Source: Flagellimonas oceanensis (GTDB lineage: Bacteria; Bacteroidota; Bacteroidia; Flavobacteriales; Flavobacteriaceae). From it: 49,742 nt of DNA. This document shows, one piece after another, positions 33,924 to 44,190 of this stretch. A program made the translations under genes and the position numbers. The notes under the pieces are model-generated. The model was not told the origin of the DNA and did no database searches. It was given only the letters and a program-made list of their open reading frames with translations. The stretch is taken from contig NZ_RZNA01000043.1 of NCBI RefSeq assembly GCF_003992595.1, positions 1 through 49,742 on the forward strand. The letters run 5' to 3'. Every line of letters begins with the position of its first letter. Position 1 is the stretch's first letter.

Positions 33924-36452
33924 ATGGCGGAAGGAGAAAAGTTAATTCCCATTAATATTGAGGATGAGATGAAATCTGCCTACATTGATTATTCAATGTC
34001 GGTCATTGTGTCACGTGCCCTGCCAGATGTTCGTGATGGTTTAAAGCCTGTACACCGAAGAGTGCTCTATGGAATGCACGATTTGGGGGTCAGGTCCAAT
34101 AGTTCGCATAAAAAATCTGCCCGTATCGTTGGGGAGGTATTAGGTAAATATCACCCACATGGCGATTCTTCGGTCTATGATACCATGGTGCGTATGGCCC
34201 AGGAATGGAGCCTTAGGTACATGCTTGTAGACGGTCAGGGTAACTTTGGTTCCGTAGATGGCGATAGCCCTGCGGCGATGCGTTATACCGAGGCCAAGAT
34301 GCGTAAGATCGCTGAGGAAATGTTGGCCGATATCGATAAGGATACCGTAGATCATCAACTTAATTTCGATGATACCATTGAAGAACCTACCGTACTACCG
34401 ACCCGTATACCCAATTTATTGGTAAACGGAGCTTCGGGTATTGCCGTAGGTATGGCCACCAATATGCCACCTCACAATCTTTCCGAGGTCGTTGACGGTA
34501 CCATAGCGTACATAGACAATCATGATATAGAAATAGATGAACTGATCACGCACATCAAGGCCCCCGATTTTCCAACAGGAGGTTTGATTTATGGCTATGA
34601 TGGCGTGAAAGAAGCTTTCCATACAGGTCGTGGACGTGTTGTGATGCGTGCCAAGGCCACTATTGAAGAGGTTCAAGGGAAGGAAAGCATCGTTGTTACC
34701 GAAATCCCTTACCAGGTCAATAAGGCGGACATGATCAAAAAGACCGCCGATTTGGTCAACGAAAAGAAAATAGAGGGGATATCCACCATTAGGGATGAGT
34801 CCGACAGGAATGGGATGCGTATCGTTTATATTTTGAAGCGTGACGCCATCCCGAACATTGTACTCAACATGTTGTACAAGTACACGGCCCTTCAATCCTC
34901 TTTCAGTGTCAACAATATCGCGCTTGTCAATGGTAGGCCGGAACTTCTGAACTTGAAGGATATCATCCACTATTTTGTGGAGCATAGGCACGAAGTCGTG
35001 GTGCGTAGAACCAAGTTCGAGCTTAAAAAAGCTGAGGATCGTGCGCACATTTTGGAAGGACTTATCATTGCTTCCGATAATATTGATGAAGTAATAGCCA
35101 TTATCAGGGGGTCTTCCAATGTTGAGGAGGCCCGTAATAAATTGATGGAGCGCTTTAAACTGACCGAGGTTCAGGCCAAGGCCATTGTGGAGATGCGTTT
35201 GCGTCAGCTTACCGGTCTGGAGCAGGATAAATTGCGTGACGAGCATGCCGAATTGTTGAAGACCATCGAGGATTTAAAGGATATTCTTGACAAGAAGGAG
35301 CGTAGAATGCAGATCATCAAGGATGAGCTTCTTGAAATCAAGGAAAAATACGGTGATGATAGAAGGTCTGAAATCAACTATGCAGGAGGTGATTTGAGCA
35401 TTGAGGATATGATCCCGGATGAACAAGTGGTCATTACCATCTCCCACGCCGGTTATATCAAAAGAACATCACTTTCAGAATATAAAACCCAACACAGGGG
35501 AGGAGTGGGCCAAAAAGCGTCCTCTACCCGAAACGAGGATTTCTTGGAGCATTTATTCGTTGGTACCAACCATCAATATATGCTGTTCTTCACCCAAAAG
35601 GGAAAATGTTTCTGGATGCGCGTGTTCGAAATTCCCGAAGGAAGCAGAACATCCAAGGGTAGAGCCATCCAGAATTTGATCAACATAGAGCAGGATGATA
35701 AGGTAAAAGCCTTTATCTGTACGCAAGACCTCAAGGACGAGGAGTATGTGAACAGTCATTTTGTGATTATGGCCACCAAAAAAGGTACTGTTAAAAAGAC
35801 GTCTTTGGAGCAGTATTCCAGACCGCGTCAAAATGGTATCAATGCCATTACGGTACGTGATGGCGATGAGCTGCTGGAAGCTAAATTGACAACAGGCACC
35901 AGCCAAATCTTCCTGGGTCTCAAATCCGGAAAAGCCATACGCTTTGAGGAATCCAAGACAAGACCGATGGGTAGGAATGCTTCGGGTGTGAGAGGTATCA
36001 GGTTGGCCGATGACAACGATGAAGTCGTGGGCATGGTTTCTGTCCATAACTTTGAGGACGATATTCTTGTGGTTTCCGAAAGGGGCTACGGTAAACGTTC
36101 CAATATCGAGGACTACAGAATTACCAATAGGGGTGGAAAAGGTGTCAAAACCATATCCATTACCGATAAAACAGGAGGTCTAGTGGCCATCAAGAACGTA
36201 ACCGATACCGATGATTTGATGATCATCAACAAATCGGGAATCGCCATCCGAATGGGGGTTGAGGACCTAAGAGTGATGGGAAGGGCCACACAAGGGGTTC
36301 GCTTGATCAACCTAAAGGATAATGATGCCATTGCGGCAGTTGCCAAAGTGATGAAAGAGGATGATCCCGTGGATGAAGCCGATATCAGGGATATCGAAGT
36401 CGAAGGGGAAGATGGCACGGCTATTGATGATACTACGGACGAAAAAGAATAA
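33924..36452 (+). CDS. gyrA: DNA gyrase subunit A
   Basis: An 842-aa gyrase/topoisomerase subunit that cuts and rejoins [23 protein letters not shown] opens the breakage domain, the catalytic Tyr is in [10 protein letters not shown], and the C-terminal half holds the six GyrA beta-pinwheel repeats, including the GyrA-box-like [10 protein letters not shown] (QRRGGKG type). The quinolone-resistance region reads [17 protein letters not shown], with Ser and Asp at the positions equivalent to Ser83 and Asp87, so it looks wild type. The acidic C-terminal tail is usual. Confidence 0.97.
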   Translation: MAEGEKLIPINIEDEMKSAYIDYSMSVIVSRALPDVRDGLKPVHRRVLYGMHDLGVRSNSSHKKSARIVGEVLGKYHPHGDSSVYDTMVRMAQEWSLRYMLVDGQGNFGSVDGDSPAAMRYTEAKMRKIAEEMLADIDKDTVDHQLNFDDTIEEPTVLPTRIPNLLVNGASGIAVGMATNMPPHNLSEVVDGTIAYIDNHDIEIDELITHIKAPDFPTGGLIYGYDGVKEAFHTGRGRVVMRAKATIEEVQGKESIVVTEIPYQVNKADMIKKTADLVNEKKIEGISTIRDESDRNGMRIVYILKRDAIPNIVLNMLYKYTALQSSFSVNNIALVNGRPELLNLKDIIHYFVEHRHEVVVRRTKFELKKAEDRAHILEGLIIASDNIDEVIAIIRGSSNVEEARNKLMERFKLTEVQAKAIVEMRLRQLTGLEQDKLRDEHAELLKTIEDLKDILDKKERRMQIIKDELLEIKEKYGDDRRSEINYAGGDLSIEDMIPDEQVVITISHAGYIKRTSLSEYKTQHRGGVGQKASSTRNEDFLEHLFVGTNHQYMLFFTQKGKCFWMRVFEIPEGSRTSKGRAIQNLINIEQDDKVKAFICTQDLKDEEYVNSHFVIMATKKGTVKKTSLEQYSRPRQNGINAITVRDGDELLEAKLTTGTSQIFLGLKSGKAIRFEESKTRPMGRNASGVRGIRLADDNDEVVGMVSVHNFEDDILVVSERGYGKRSNIEDYRITNRGGKGVKTISITDKTGGLVAIKNVTDTDDLMIINKSGIAIRMGVEDLRVMGRATQGVRLINLKDNDAIAAVAKVMKEDDPVDEADIRDIEVEGEDGTAIDDTTDEKE

Positions 36453-36509
36453 TTCGTATATTAAGTAATAATCATAAACACTAAATTCTAAATAATTTCA
36501 ATTTTAAAC

Positions 36510-37772
36510 ATGAGAACAAAAATATTAATACTACTAGCCTTAGGAGTTTCCACTATGGGTATTGCCCAGAAGGACGAAATGAAGACGGCGGAAAGGGCTT
36601 TGAAGGACGGTGATGCCGCCGCTGCAAAAGCTGCTTTGTTGAGCGCATCTTCCACTATTGGTTCGGCCAAGGAAAAAGATCAAGCCGAGTATTATGCACT
36701 TCTTGGAAACGCCAACTACGATTTGGCTCAAAAGGGGGAGTTTTCCGCATTCCAAGAAGCTGTGGATGCTTACAACAAAGTAATCGAGATTGAAGAAGCT
36801 GATGGAAGATCAAAATATACTTCCGTGGCCCAAGAAAAAATGGGTCAAATGACAGCGGATTTGGTCAACGCAGCCGTTGAGGACAACCAAAACAAGAAAT
36901 TTAGCGAGGCAGCTCAAAAGTTGTACATGAGCTACACTCTTAGTCCAAAGGATACGGTATACCTTTATTATGCTGCGAATAGTGCGGTAAATGGACAGGA
37001 TCTTGAAAATGCTTTGAAATACTACAAAGAGCTCAAAGAGTTGGATTACAATGGGGAATCTGTGACCTATACAGCTGTTAATGTGGAGTCTGGAGAGACG
37101 GAAACCATGGATAAGGGTACTCGTGACCTTTATGTAAAAGCAGGGACCCACAAAGACCCTAAAGAAGAAGTAAGCCCATCCAAAAAGCCGGAAATCGTTA
37201 AGAACATTGCTTTGATTTACCAGCAAATGGGGGAAAACGAGAAAGCAATTGAAGCCTATGCCGATGCAAGAGCTGAAAACCCAGAAGATGTAAATCTTGT
37301 ATTGGGAGAAGCTAACCTATATTACGCTATGGGGGATAAGGAGAAGTTCAAGGAGTTGATGGGCCAAGCCTCAGCAATGGCTCCAGATAACCCAGATTTA
37401 TTGTACAACATTGGTGTGATCAACATGGAGCAAGGAAACTTGGAAGACGCTAGGGATGCTTACAAAAAAGCATTGGCCATCGACCCAGGTTACATCAATG
37501 CCTTGTTGAACCTTTCCACAACTTATGTGAACGAGGGTAACGGTCTTATCGATGAGATGAATCAGTTGGGAACTTCAAAAGCGGATATTGAAAAATATGA
37601 TGATTTGAAGGATAAGAAAGATAGCCTTTTCAAAGAAGGTGCTGCTGTATTGGAAGATGCATTGCAGTCCAATCCTGATAATGAAAGTATCTTGACCCAG
37701 TTGAAAAATATCTACGGAGCTTTAGGTGACAATGAAAACTTCATGAGAATCAAAAAGCTTTTGGGAGAGTAA
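36510..37772 (+). CDS. Exported TPR-repeat protein
   Basis: A 420-aa protein with a signal peptide (KILILLALGVSTMGIAQ) and several tetratricopeptide repeats, clearest at IALIYQQMGENEKAIEAYAD, LYYAMGDKEKFKELMGQASA and IGVINMEQGNLEDARDAYKK followed by ALAIDPGYINALLNLS. TPRs mediate protein contacts; here it would act in the periplasm. It follows gyrA by 57 bases, an arrangement often seen in Flavobacteriaceae, and ends in a strong terminator. Confidence 0.88.
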   Translation: MRTKILILLALGVSTMGIAQKDEMKTAERALKDGDAAAAKAALLSASSTIGSAKEKDQAEYYALLGNANYDLAQKGEFSAFQEAVDAYNKVIEIEEADGRSKYTSVAQEKMGQMTADLVNAAVEDNQNKKFSEAAQKLYMSYTLSPKDTVYLYYAANSAVNGQDLENALKYYKELKELDYNGESVTYTAVNVESGETETMDKGTRDLYVKAGTHKDPKEEVSPSKKPEIVKNIALIYQQMGENEKAIEAYADARAENPEDVNLVLGEANLYYAMGDKEKFKELMGQASAMAPDNPDLLYNIGVINMEQGNLEDARDAYKKALAIDPGYINALLNLSTTYVNEGNGLIDEMNQLGTSKADIEKYDDLKDKKDSLFKEGAAVLEDALQSNPDNESILTQLKNIYGALGDNENFMRIKKLLGE

Positions 37773-37792
37773 GCACACCATTTCTCCTACAA

Positions 37793-37825
37793 AAAAAGAG
37801 CCCCGATACATTCGGGGCTCTTTTT
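37793..37825. terminator. Bidirectional terminator after the TPR gene
   Basis: A 14-bp perfect hairpin, AAAAAGAGCCCCGA-TACAT-TCGGGGCTCTTTTT. It serves the TPR gene on plus and overlaps the end of the convergent NlpC/P60 gene on minus. Confidence 0.9.
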
Positions 37826-38576
37826 ATATCACTTTTTTTATGACCCGTAATTGATGGGTATAGAGTTTTTCTTCGGAATTGAAGATGCCCGTGTGATCGA
37901 TTCTATCAATGCGTACATGGCCATTGACATGGATGATGTAGTTGTCCTTCAAAATAATGCCTACATGGTCTATAATGCCCTCATTGTCGTCAAAAAAGGC
38001 CAAGTCGCCGGGCTCACTTTCTTCAATAAAGCTCAAAGCCTCTCCCTGCTTGGATTGACCCTCGGCCGTACGTTCCAACGAATATCCATTGATTTTGTAA
38101 ACCATCTGTGTAAAGCCGGAACAATCAATTCCAAAAGGGGTTTTTCCACCTGCGAGATATGGTGCTTTCAAGTACATGATAGCGGTGTCCACTAAACTCT
38201 CTTTCGCATTTTTATCAGTATAACTATGTCCTTCAAATGCGTGGTCCAGTAAGTTGCAAGCATTTACCATGGATCCCATAAGGATGGGCAGCAGCATACC
38301 GTCAGATGTACATATGTGCGATATGATATCGGAGCAAACCCTGTGCAGCTCATGGGACTCGATTTGATCATAGGTGTCCTCGGTAATCAATTGAAGTTGA
38401 TTGTTGGGAATCCAGCCTTCAAATTTGTCATAAGCCGCCCTGATCCTACTCCATTTTTTCCTGCTCTCCAACACCTTGAAATGCTCCCCATACAATAGTT
38501 GGGATGACATTTCGGCACAATCGTCCGGGGTTGCTCTAATAGGAACAATACTCAGAGGACAAATTCCATATTGCAT
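37824..38576 (-). CDS. C40 family peptidase (NlpC/P60) with SH3-like N-terminal region
   Basis: A 250-aa cell-wall hydrolase that cuts peptidoglycan stem peptides. The N-terminal about 60 residues form a bacterial-SH3-like unit (LLYGEHFKVLESRKKWSRIR, then GWIPNNQL). The catalytic domain has Cys152 in GIDCSGFTQM, His204 in DHVGII and His216 in YIIHVNG. No signal peptide is evident, which is common for this dipeptidyl-peptidase VI-like group that works on internalised muropeptides. It lies 20 bases after the thiolase gene on the same strand. Confidence 0.9.
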   Translation of the reverse strand: MQYGICPLSIVPIRATPDDCAEMSSQLLYGEHFKVLESRKKWSRIRAAYDKFEGWIPNNQLQLITEDTYDQIESHELHRVCSDIISHICTSDGMLLPILMGSMVNACNLLDHAFEGHSYTDKNAKESLVDTAIMYLKAPYLAGGKTPFGIDCSGFTQMVYKINGYSLERTAEGQSKQGEALSFIEESEPGDLAFFDDNEGIIDHVGIILKDNYIIHVNGHVRIDRIDHTGIFNSEEKLYTHQLRVIKKVI

Positions 38577-38596
38577 TTACTGTACAGATTGAATCA

Positions 38597-39772
38597 CTAA
38601 TTTCTTTCCAAAACAATGGACGAGGCACCTCCACCACCATTACAAATGGCTGCAGCTCCCAATTTGGCATTGTTCTGTTCCAATATGTTCAACAATGTGA
38701 TGGTAATCCGTGCTCCCGAGCAGCCCAGTGGGTGTCCCAAGGAAACGGCACCACCGTTTACATTGACATTGGTATCGTTGAGGCCAAGGATTTTCATATT
38801 GGCCAGTCCCACTACCGAAAAGGCTTCATTGAACTCGAAAAAGTCAATATCCTCAATGGATACCCCTGCACGGTCCAGCGCTTTTGGTAGTGCCTTTGCC
38901 GGAGCAGTTGTGAACCATTCGGGCTCTTGGGCTGCATCGGCATACCCTTTAATGGTAGCCAAAGGCGTTAGACCAAGTTCTTTGGCTTTGTCCTCGCTCA
39001 TAAGTACTACTGCTGCTGCTCCGTCGTTTATGGTGGAGGCATTGGCTGCTGTAACCGTACCATCCTTGGAAAAAGCCGGTCTTAAAGCGGGTACTTTTTC
39101 CAATTTCACATTTTTATATTCCTCATCTTCACTGACGATAATGGGCTCGCCTCTACGTTGAGGTACTTCAACGGGAACCACTTCATTATCGAACTTGCCA
39201 TTTTTCCATGCTTCGGCTGAACGTTTGTAGGATTGAATGGCATAAGCATCCTGATCCTCCCTGCTGAATTTATATTCGGTCGCACAGGCATCGGCACATA
39301 CGCCCATGGCATTTTGGTCATAGGCATCGACCAGTCCATCTTTTTGCATACCGTCCACTAAAGTGGCAGGGCCAAACTTGGTGCTGGTTCGCATGTAGGC
39401 GTAATGGGGAATCAAACTCATATTTTCCATACCTCCTGCAACTACAATGGAGTTTTCGCCCAATGCGATGGACTGTGCTCCCTGCATAATCGTTTTCATC
39501 CCGGAAGAACACACCTTGTTCACGGTTGTGCAGGGTACCGTATTGGGAATCCCCGCAAATATCGCGGCTTGTCTCGCTGGTGCCTGTCCAGTACCTGCTT
39601 GTACTACGTTGCCCATCAGAACTTCTTCCACAAGTTCGGGTTTAAGACTAATTTTGTCCAATGCTCCCTTGATTGCCACAGCACCCAATTTTGGGGCTGG
39701 TACGCTGGATAACGCTCCCATAAAACTTCCTATGGGGGTCCTTGCGGCGGAAACGATTACTACTTTCTTCAT
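38597..39772 (-). CDS. Acetyl-CoA C-acetyltransferase (thiolase)
   Basis: A 391-aa thiolase joining or splitting acetyl-CoA units. The acyl-accepting Cys88 lies in NKVCSSGMKT, His in GGAVSLGHPLGCSGAR and the second Cys in AICNGGGGASSI. Length and motifs fit the acetoacetyl-CoA (AtoB/PhaA-like) group. It is transcribed towards the NlpC/P60 gene and divergently from the HD-domain gene. Confidence 0.93.
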   Translation of the reverse strand: MKKVVIVSAARTPIGSFMGALSSVPAPKLGAVAIKGALDKISLKPELVEEVLMGNVVQAGTGQAPARQAAIFAGIPNTVPCTTVNKVCSSGMKTIMQGAQSIALGENSIVVAGGMENMSLIPHYAYMRTSTKFGPATLVDGMQKDGLVDAYDQNAMGVCADACATEYKFSREDQDAYAIQSYKRSAEAWKNGKFDNEVVPVEVPQRRGEPIIVSEDEEYKNVKLEKVPALRPAFSKDGTVTAANASTINDGAAAVVLMSEDKAKELGLTPLATIKGYADAAQEPEWFTTAPAKALPKALDRAGVSIEDIDFFEFNEAFSVVGLANMKILGLNDTNVNVNGGAVSLGHPLGCSGARITITLLNILEQNNAKLGAAAICNGGGGASSIVLERN

Positions 39773-39886
39773 ATGTGCATTTTTACTCCTGCGAAAATAC
39801 TAAATTTAAACACAAACCTATAAGGAGCTCGACCAACGGACTTCTTAATTTATATTTTCTATTTTTGATGCTAACAGTTTTACGGA

Positions 39887-41923
39887 ATGGGAAAAACTTT
39901 GGATAACGTATATAAACACCAATCGCTGGTCTACAAGTATTTCCTGTATGTGGTATCTGTGGCCCTGATTGTATTTTTTTTCCCAAAGGGAGGGAAGTTC
40001 AAATATGAATTTCAAAAGGGCAAGCCATGGCAGTATGAGAACCTGTACGCTCCCATGGATTTTTCCATACAAAAGACCCAGGAAGAAATACAGGAGGAGC
40101 AATCTTCCATTCGAAGGGACAAAACAGATTACTATACCTATAATGCACCACTGGTTTCCGAGGTTAAGGATGAAGTGCTGCAAGAGCTCAACTCACTTTT
40201 TCAGCAGGAAAGCTTTGCTTCTTCGCAGCGCCAGTCTTTGAGAACGGTTTCTGAAGAAGTTATCGATGAGGTTTATGTTCACGGTATTTTTCAGAACCTT
40301 CCCCAATCAGCATCCACCGTAGTGGTCAGGAGTAATGAGGCGCAACCTATTTCGCCCAGTGACTATCTAAGTTTGGAGCAGGCCAAAAAGAAGGTAACGG
40401 AGCTTTTTTCCGAAATGAATATCAACAATGGAAATCGTTTACAATCCATAATAAAAAATAGTCTTAAGGCGAACCTTTTTTATGATGAGGTCCTTACGGA
40501 AAGTGCCCTGAACGATGAACTTTCCAAGATTTCCTATACCCGCGGAGAGGTAGATCAAGGCCAACTGATCATCGCCAAAGGGGAAATAGTAGAGGACGAG
40601 GACTTTAAAATACTCAATTCCCTCAAGGATGAATATGAGTCCGAACTGTGGATGGGCAGTAATTACTATTTCATTCTATTGGGATACACCATTTTGGTGG
40701 CCTTGGTACTCATCATGCTATTTCTCTTTTTGAAAAGGTATAGGAACGAAATCTTCCAGAATAACAATAAGGTAACCTTCATTTTCTTCAATATCCTGTT
40801 GATGGTGGTAGCCACCACCTTGATGGTCAAGCATTATGAGAACTATATCTATATGGTTCCGTTGTGCATTTTGCCATTGATCTTGAAAAACTTTTTTGAT
40901 GCTCGATTGGGATTGTTTGTCCATGTGCTCACGGTATTGATTCTTGGTTTTGTGGTGCCCAACAGTTTTGAATACATTTTTCTACAGATCATTGCGGGTA
41001 TTGTTACCATTCTGACGGCTTCTGAGCTGTACAAGAGGGCCAATCTATTTATTTCGGTCGGACAGATTACGTTGATTTATATCGTCGGGTATTTTGCCTT
41101 TCACGCCATTCATGAAGGGAACCTGGAAAACATTGAATGGATTTTGTTCGGGGTTTTCATTCTGAACGGACTGTTGACACTATTTGCACAACCGTTGATT
41201 TACATGTTCGAGAAACTGTTCGGACTCGTATCCGATGTATCGCTGTTGGAGCTGTCCGATACCAATTCCAAATTGCTCAAGGAGCTTTCGGACAAGGCCC
41301 CAGGAACTTTCCACCATTCGTTACAAGTCGCAAACCTAGCTGAAGCCGCAGCCAATGAAATTGGGGCCAATGCCATGTTGGTAAGGGTAGGGGCATTGTA
41401 CCACGATATCGGTAAAATGGAGCGTCCAACGTATTTTACGGAAAATCAGATAACCAGTGTCAATCCCCACGACGACCTTCCACCGAAGGAAAGCGCCAAA
41501 ATTATTATCGACCATGTCATTAACGGGATAGAGATAGCAAGGAAAAACAACCTTCCCGATCGGGTCATTGATTTTATCAGAACCCACCACGGAACTACCT
41601 TGGTGTATTATTTCTACAAAAAGCAACAAGAGCTCGATCAAGATGTGGATAAGGAGGACTTTACATATCCCGGCCCGATTCCTTTTTCCAAGGAAACCGC
41701 TATTTTAATGATGTCCGATGCTGTGGAAGCAGCTTCCAAAAGCCTAAAGAACCCGACATTTAGTATCATTGATGAATTTGTTGAAAAGATTGTAAAGGGA
41801 CAAATGCAGGCGAATCAGTATTTGAATGCAAATATTACGCTCAAGGAAATTGAAATGGTAAAGAAAGTGCTCAAACTAAAGCTTACGAATATTTATCATT
41901 TGCGGGTGGAATATCCTGAATAG
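39887..41923 (+). CDS. 7TM-HD family phosphohydrolase (PgpH-like)
   Basis: A 678-aa membrane protein. After one N-terminal helix comes an extracytoplasmic domain (about residues 50-260, 7TMR-HDED type), then seven membrane helices (about 265-450) and a cytosolic HD domain with His476/His477 in GTFHHSLQVANLAE, His506-Asp507 in ALYHDIGKME and further ligands in IRTHHGTT. PgpH of this architecture hydrolyses c-di-AMP in Firmicutes; the same role is likely here but not shown by sequence. It is divergent from the thiolase gene and followed by tRNA genes. Confidence 0.92.
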   Translation: MGKTLDNVYKHQSLVYKYFLYVVSVALIVFFFPKGGKFKYEFQKGKPWQYENLYAPMDFSIQKTQEEIQEEQSSIRRDKTDYYTYNAPLVSEVKDEVLQELNSLFQQESFASSQRQSLRTVSEEVIDEVYVHGIFQNLPQSASTVVVRSNEAQPISPSDYLSLEQAKKKVTELFSEMNINNGNRLQSIIKNSLKANLFYDEVLTESALNDELSKISYTRGEVDQGQLIIAKGEIVEDEDFKILNSLKDEYESELWMGSNYYFILLGYTILVALVLIMLFLFLKRYRNEIFQNNNKVTFIFFNILLMVVATTLMVKHYENYIYMVPLCILPLILKNFFDARLGLFVHVLTVLILGFVVPNSFEYIFLQIIAGIVTILTASELYKRANLFISVGQITLIYIVGYFAFHAIHEGNLENIEWILFGVFILNGLLTLFAQPLIYMFEKLFGLVSDVSLLELSDTNSKLLKELSDKAPGTFHHSLQVANLAEAAANEIGANAMLVRVGALYHDIGKMERPTYFTENQITSVNPHDDLPPKESAKIIIDHVINGIEIARKNNLPDRVIDFIRTHHGTTLVYYFYKKQQELDQDVDKEDFTYPGPIPFSKETAILMMSDAVEAASKSLKNPTFSIIDEFVEKIVKGQMQANQYLNANITLKEIEMVKKVLKLKLTNIYHLRVEYPE

Positions 41924-42036
41924 CAGCGGTGTGCTAAAAGTTCGAATAAAAAAGTGCAAAAATAGTTGCGATCTTACATCTGAAAAGGTACATTTGCATC
42001 CGCATTTTCAAAATGCATGTTCATAATAAATTGATT

Positions 42037-42120
42037 GGAGAGGTGCCGGAGTGGTAACGGAGCAGATTGCTAATCTGTCAGCGCGTAAGTGCTGCCCGGG
42101 TTCGAGTCCCGGTCTCTCCG
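42037..42120 (+). tRNA. tRNA-Ser (anticodon GCT)
   Basis: 84-base cloverleaf. The acceptor stem GGAGAGG pairs with TCTCTCC (42113-42119), the anticodon loop is TTGCTAA with GCT at 42069-42071, a long variable arm follows and the T-arm contains GGTTCGAGTCC. It reads AGC/AGU serine codons. CCA is not encoded. Confidence 0.96.
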
Positions 42121-42137
42121 CTTTTTCCAACATACTT

Positions 42138-42212
42138 CGGGGTGTAGCGTAGCCCGGTTATCGCGCCTGCTTTGGGAGCAGGAGGTCGCAGGTTCGAATC
42201 CTGCCACCCCGA
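42138..42212 (+). tRNA. tRNA-Pro (anticodon TGG)
   Basis: 75-base cloverleaf: acceptor CGGGGTG pairs with CACCCCG (42205-42211), anticodon stem CCTGC/GCAGG with loop TTTGGGA (TGG at 42173-42175) and T-arm GGTTCGAATCC. It lies 17 bases after tRNA-Ser, on the same transcript. An integrase gene starts 216 bases downstream, so the 3' end may be an attachment site. Confidence 0.96.
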
Positions 42213-42235
42213 CGAACCTAGAAATAGGTCACAAC

Positions 42236-42277
42236 AAAACACTGTTAATCATATGATTTTCAGTGTTTTTTGTTTTT
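42236..42277 (+). terminator. Terminator after the tRNA pair
   Basis: AAAACACTG and CAGTGTTTT form a 9-bp stem; between them AATCAT-ATGATT is a second palindrome. A T-rich run follows, ending the tRNA transcript. Confidence 0.75.
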
Positions 42278-42427
42278 TATGCATTCATTTGATATCATTT
42301 AAAACCAAATAAAAGGTGTGCAATTCGGTGTACAACGATTAATCCGGAATGTACTAACTTGAAAGGACTTTAGAGTACGATTTGACTTTCGTCTTTACAA
42401 TTAATTGTTTAACCAAAGTCATGGAAA

Positions 42428-43678
42428 ATGAAATCAAAACACACTTTCACCGTAATTTTCTTTACCAGAAAATCAAGGAGCGTCCCAAACCAATTATCCA
42501 TCTATGTCCGCATAACTGTGGACGGCCAACGTGCCGAGATCAGCCTAAAGAGAAGTATTCCCTCCAAGGAGTGGGACAATTCACGGAACCGGGGCAGGGG
42601 AGGTTCACAGAGGATCAGGGCATTGAACGCCTATCTGGACAGCGTTTACAGTAATCTATTGGACTGCCATAAAGAACTTTTGGAAGAGAACAGGGTGGTT
42701 TCCTCAAATGCCATCAAGTCTCGTTATCTAGGGGAGGATGACAACAGCAAGACCTTAAGGGAGCTTATCAAGTACCATAATGAGAATATGTCGATTGTCC
42801 TGAAAAAGGGGACGATGAAGAACTATTATACGACGGAAAAGTACCTGCACAGGTTTTTAGCCAAGAAAAGAAAGGTAAACGATGTCCGCCTAAAACAGTT
42901 GAACTATGCCTTTGTAACGGATTTTGAGCATTTTTTGCGCAATTACAGAGATTCAAAGAGGAGGCTCTTAATGGGCAACAATGGTGTGATGAAACATCTG
43001 GAAAGGTTCAAGAAGATGCTCAACCTTGCCGTCAAATTGGAATGGATGGACAAGAACCCGTTCAACCAGTTCCAGTTGAAATATAACAAATATGATAGGC
43101 AGTTTCTGGACGAAGAGGAACTGGAGCAATTGGAAAGCGCTGAAATGGGTAACGAACGTTTGGAGAGGATAAGGGACTGTTTTGTGTTCTCATGCTATAC
43201 AGGCCTTTCCTATGTGGATGTGAAGGAGCTGAACAGTGACAATATTGTAAAGGGGATTGACGGAAGCCATTGGATAAGTACCAAGCGTGAAAAAACGGAC
43301 AAGCCAGTTAAAGTCCCATTGCTCCCAAAGGCAAGGGAAATTTTGGAAAAGTATATGCAATGTCCGGAAATGGAAAATAAAGAAGGCTTGTTGCCCATTA
43401 GTTCCAATCAAAAGACCAATGCCTATTTAAAGGAGATAGCGGATTCCTGTGACATCGATAAAAACCTGACCTTTCATGTAGCAAGACATACCTTTGCCAC
43501 AACAGTGATGCTGTCAAATGGTGTGCCCATCGAAACAGTCTCGAAACTTCTCGGACATACCAAACTTTCCACCACACAGATTTATGCCAGGGTCGTGGAA
43601 TCCAAGATAAGTGAGGACATTGGCAATCTTTTGATCAGGTTCAAGGAAAAGGCAACCAAAAAAAGTGCAGTTACATGA
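42428..43678 (+). CDS. CTnDOT-type tyrosine integrase
   Basis: A 416-aa recombinase with an N-terminal arm-binding domain (VIFFTRKSRSVPNQLSIYVR), a SAM-like core-binding domain and a catalytic domain. Catalytic residues seen: His350 and Arg353 in FHVARHTFA, His377 in LLGHTKL and Tyr386 in TTQIYARV. The first Arg is replaced by Ser261 in CYTGLSYVDVKEL; this substitution is a known feature of IntDOT-like integrases of Bacteroidota conjugative elements, so the enzyme should still be active. It starts just after tRNA-Pro. A good terminator follows. Confidence 0.93.
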   Translation: MKSKHTFTVIFFTRKSRSVPNQLSIYVRITVDGQRAEISLKRSIPSKEWDNSRNRGRGGSQRIRALNAYLDSVYSNLLDCHKELLEENRVVSSNAIKSRYLGEDDNSKTLRELIKYHNENMSIVLKKGTMKNYYTTEKYLHRFLAKKRKVNDVRLKQLNYAFVTDFEHFLRNYRDSKRRLLMGNNGVMKHLERFKKMLNLAVKLEWMDKNPFNQFQLKYNKYDRQFLDEEELEQLESAEMGNERLERIRDCFVFSCYTGLSYVDVKELNSDNIVKGIDGSHWISTKREKTDKPVKVPLLPKAREILEKYMQCPEMENKEGLLPISSNQKTNAYLKEIADSCDIDKNLTFHVARHTFATTVMLSNGVPIETVSKLLGHTKLSTTQIYARVVESKISEDIGNLLIRFKEKATKKSAVT

Positions 43679-43683
43679 AACAA

Positions 43684-43712
43684 AGAAGGAGCAATGGTAT
43701 TTGCTCCTTTTT
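43684..43712 (+). terminator. Terminator of the integrase gene
   Basis: AAGGAGCAA-TGGTAT-TTGCTCCTT followed by a T-run, 8 bases after the stop codon. It separates the integrase from the convergent XRE gene. Confidence 0.85.
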
Positions 43713-43744
43713 ACTATAAAATTCAATATTTAGATTTGAATTCT

Positions 43745-44128
43745 TTATTTTTTCAACTGTTGCTCCAAATAAGCGACTTTATCCTTTTCAGCTTGGACTA
43801 GACGTTCGTAAAGTTCAATGATTTTTTCCAAGGGATTTATGGTACACAGGTAATTATTGTTGTTTGAACTGTTATCTTTAAAAGTGTTGTTTATGATGTT
43901 GAAAACAGCTTCTTCCGAAAAGTTTTCAATGGCTTCAGGCGTTACTCCCAAGGCCTTGGCAATTTCCTCCAATTTTGTATCCTCGATTGTCTCTGATTGT
44001 TCAATGTTTGAAATGGCCTGTTGGCTGATGCCCAACTCCATGGCAAGGGCCTCTTGTTTCATACCCCTCAGTTCCCTGATGCGGCCTATCTTCCTTCCTA
44101 TATGGTTGTTTTTTGTAGCTGTTTCCAT
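43745..44128 (-). CDS. XRE-family transcriptional regulator
   Basis: A 127-aa regulator. The HTH is RIRELRGMKQEALAMELG, then ISQQAISNIEQSE (residues 16-46 or so), followed by LEEIAKALGVTPEAIENFSE, as in Cro/C1 proteins. The C-terminal part ends in a coiled coil (IELYERLVQAEKDKVAYLEQ) likely used to dimerise. I choose the Met at 44128 (METATKNNHIG), since the frame upstream is not conserved-looking. It is divergent from the 105-aa gene, with repeated sites between them that it may bind. Confidence 0.88.
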   Translation of the reverse strand: METATKNNHIGRKIGRIRELRGMKQEALAMELGISQQAISNIEQSETIEDTKLEEIAKALGVTPEAIENFSEEAVFNIINNTFKDNSSNNNNYLCTINPLEKIIELYERLVQAEKDKVAYLEQQLKK

Positions 44129-44190
44129 TACGTAAATATAGGATTTTTTAATAATACCGTGCATCCGTAAAATACAACCCTCCCATGGTG

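Noticed and set aside
34140..34300. Quinolone-resistance change in GyrA
   Set aside because: The positions equivalent to Ser83 and Asp87 are Ser and Asp, so no resistance change is seen.
34416..35246. 276-codon minus-strand frame
   Set aside because: Antisense to gyrA; shadow of the conserved breakage-reunion domain.
42190..42212. Second copy of the tRNA-Pro 3' end as attR
   Set aside because: No repeat of this sequence was found by eye in the rest of the window; it may lie outside.
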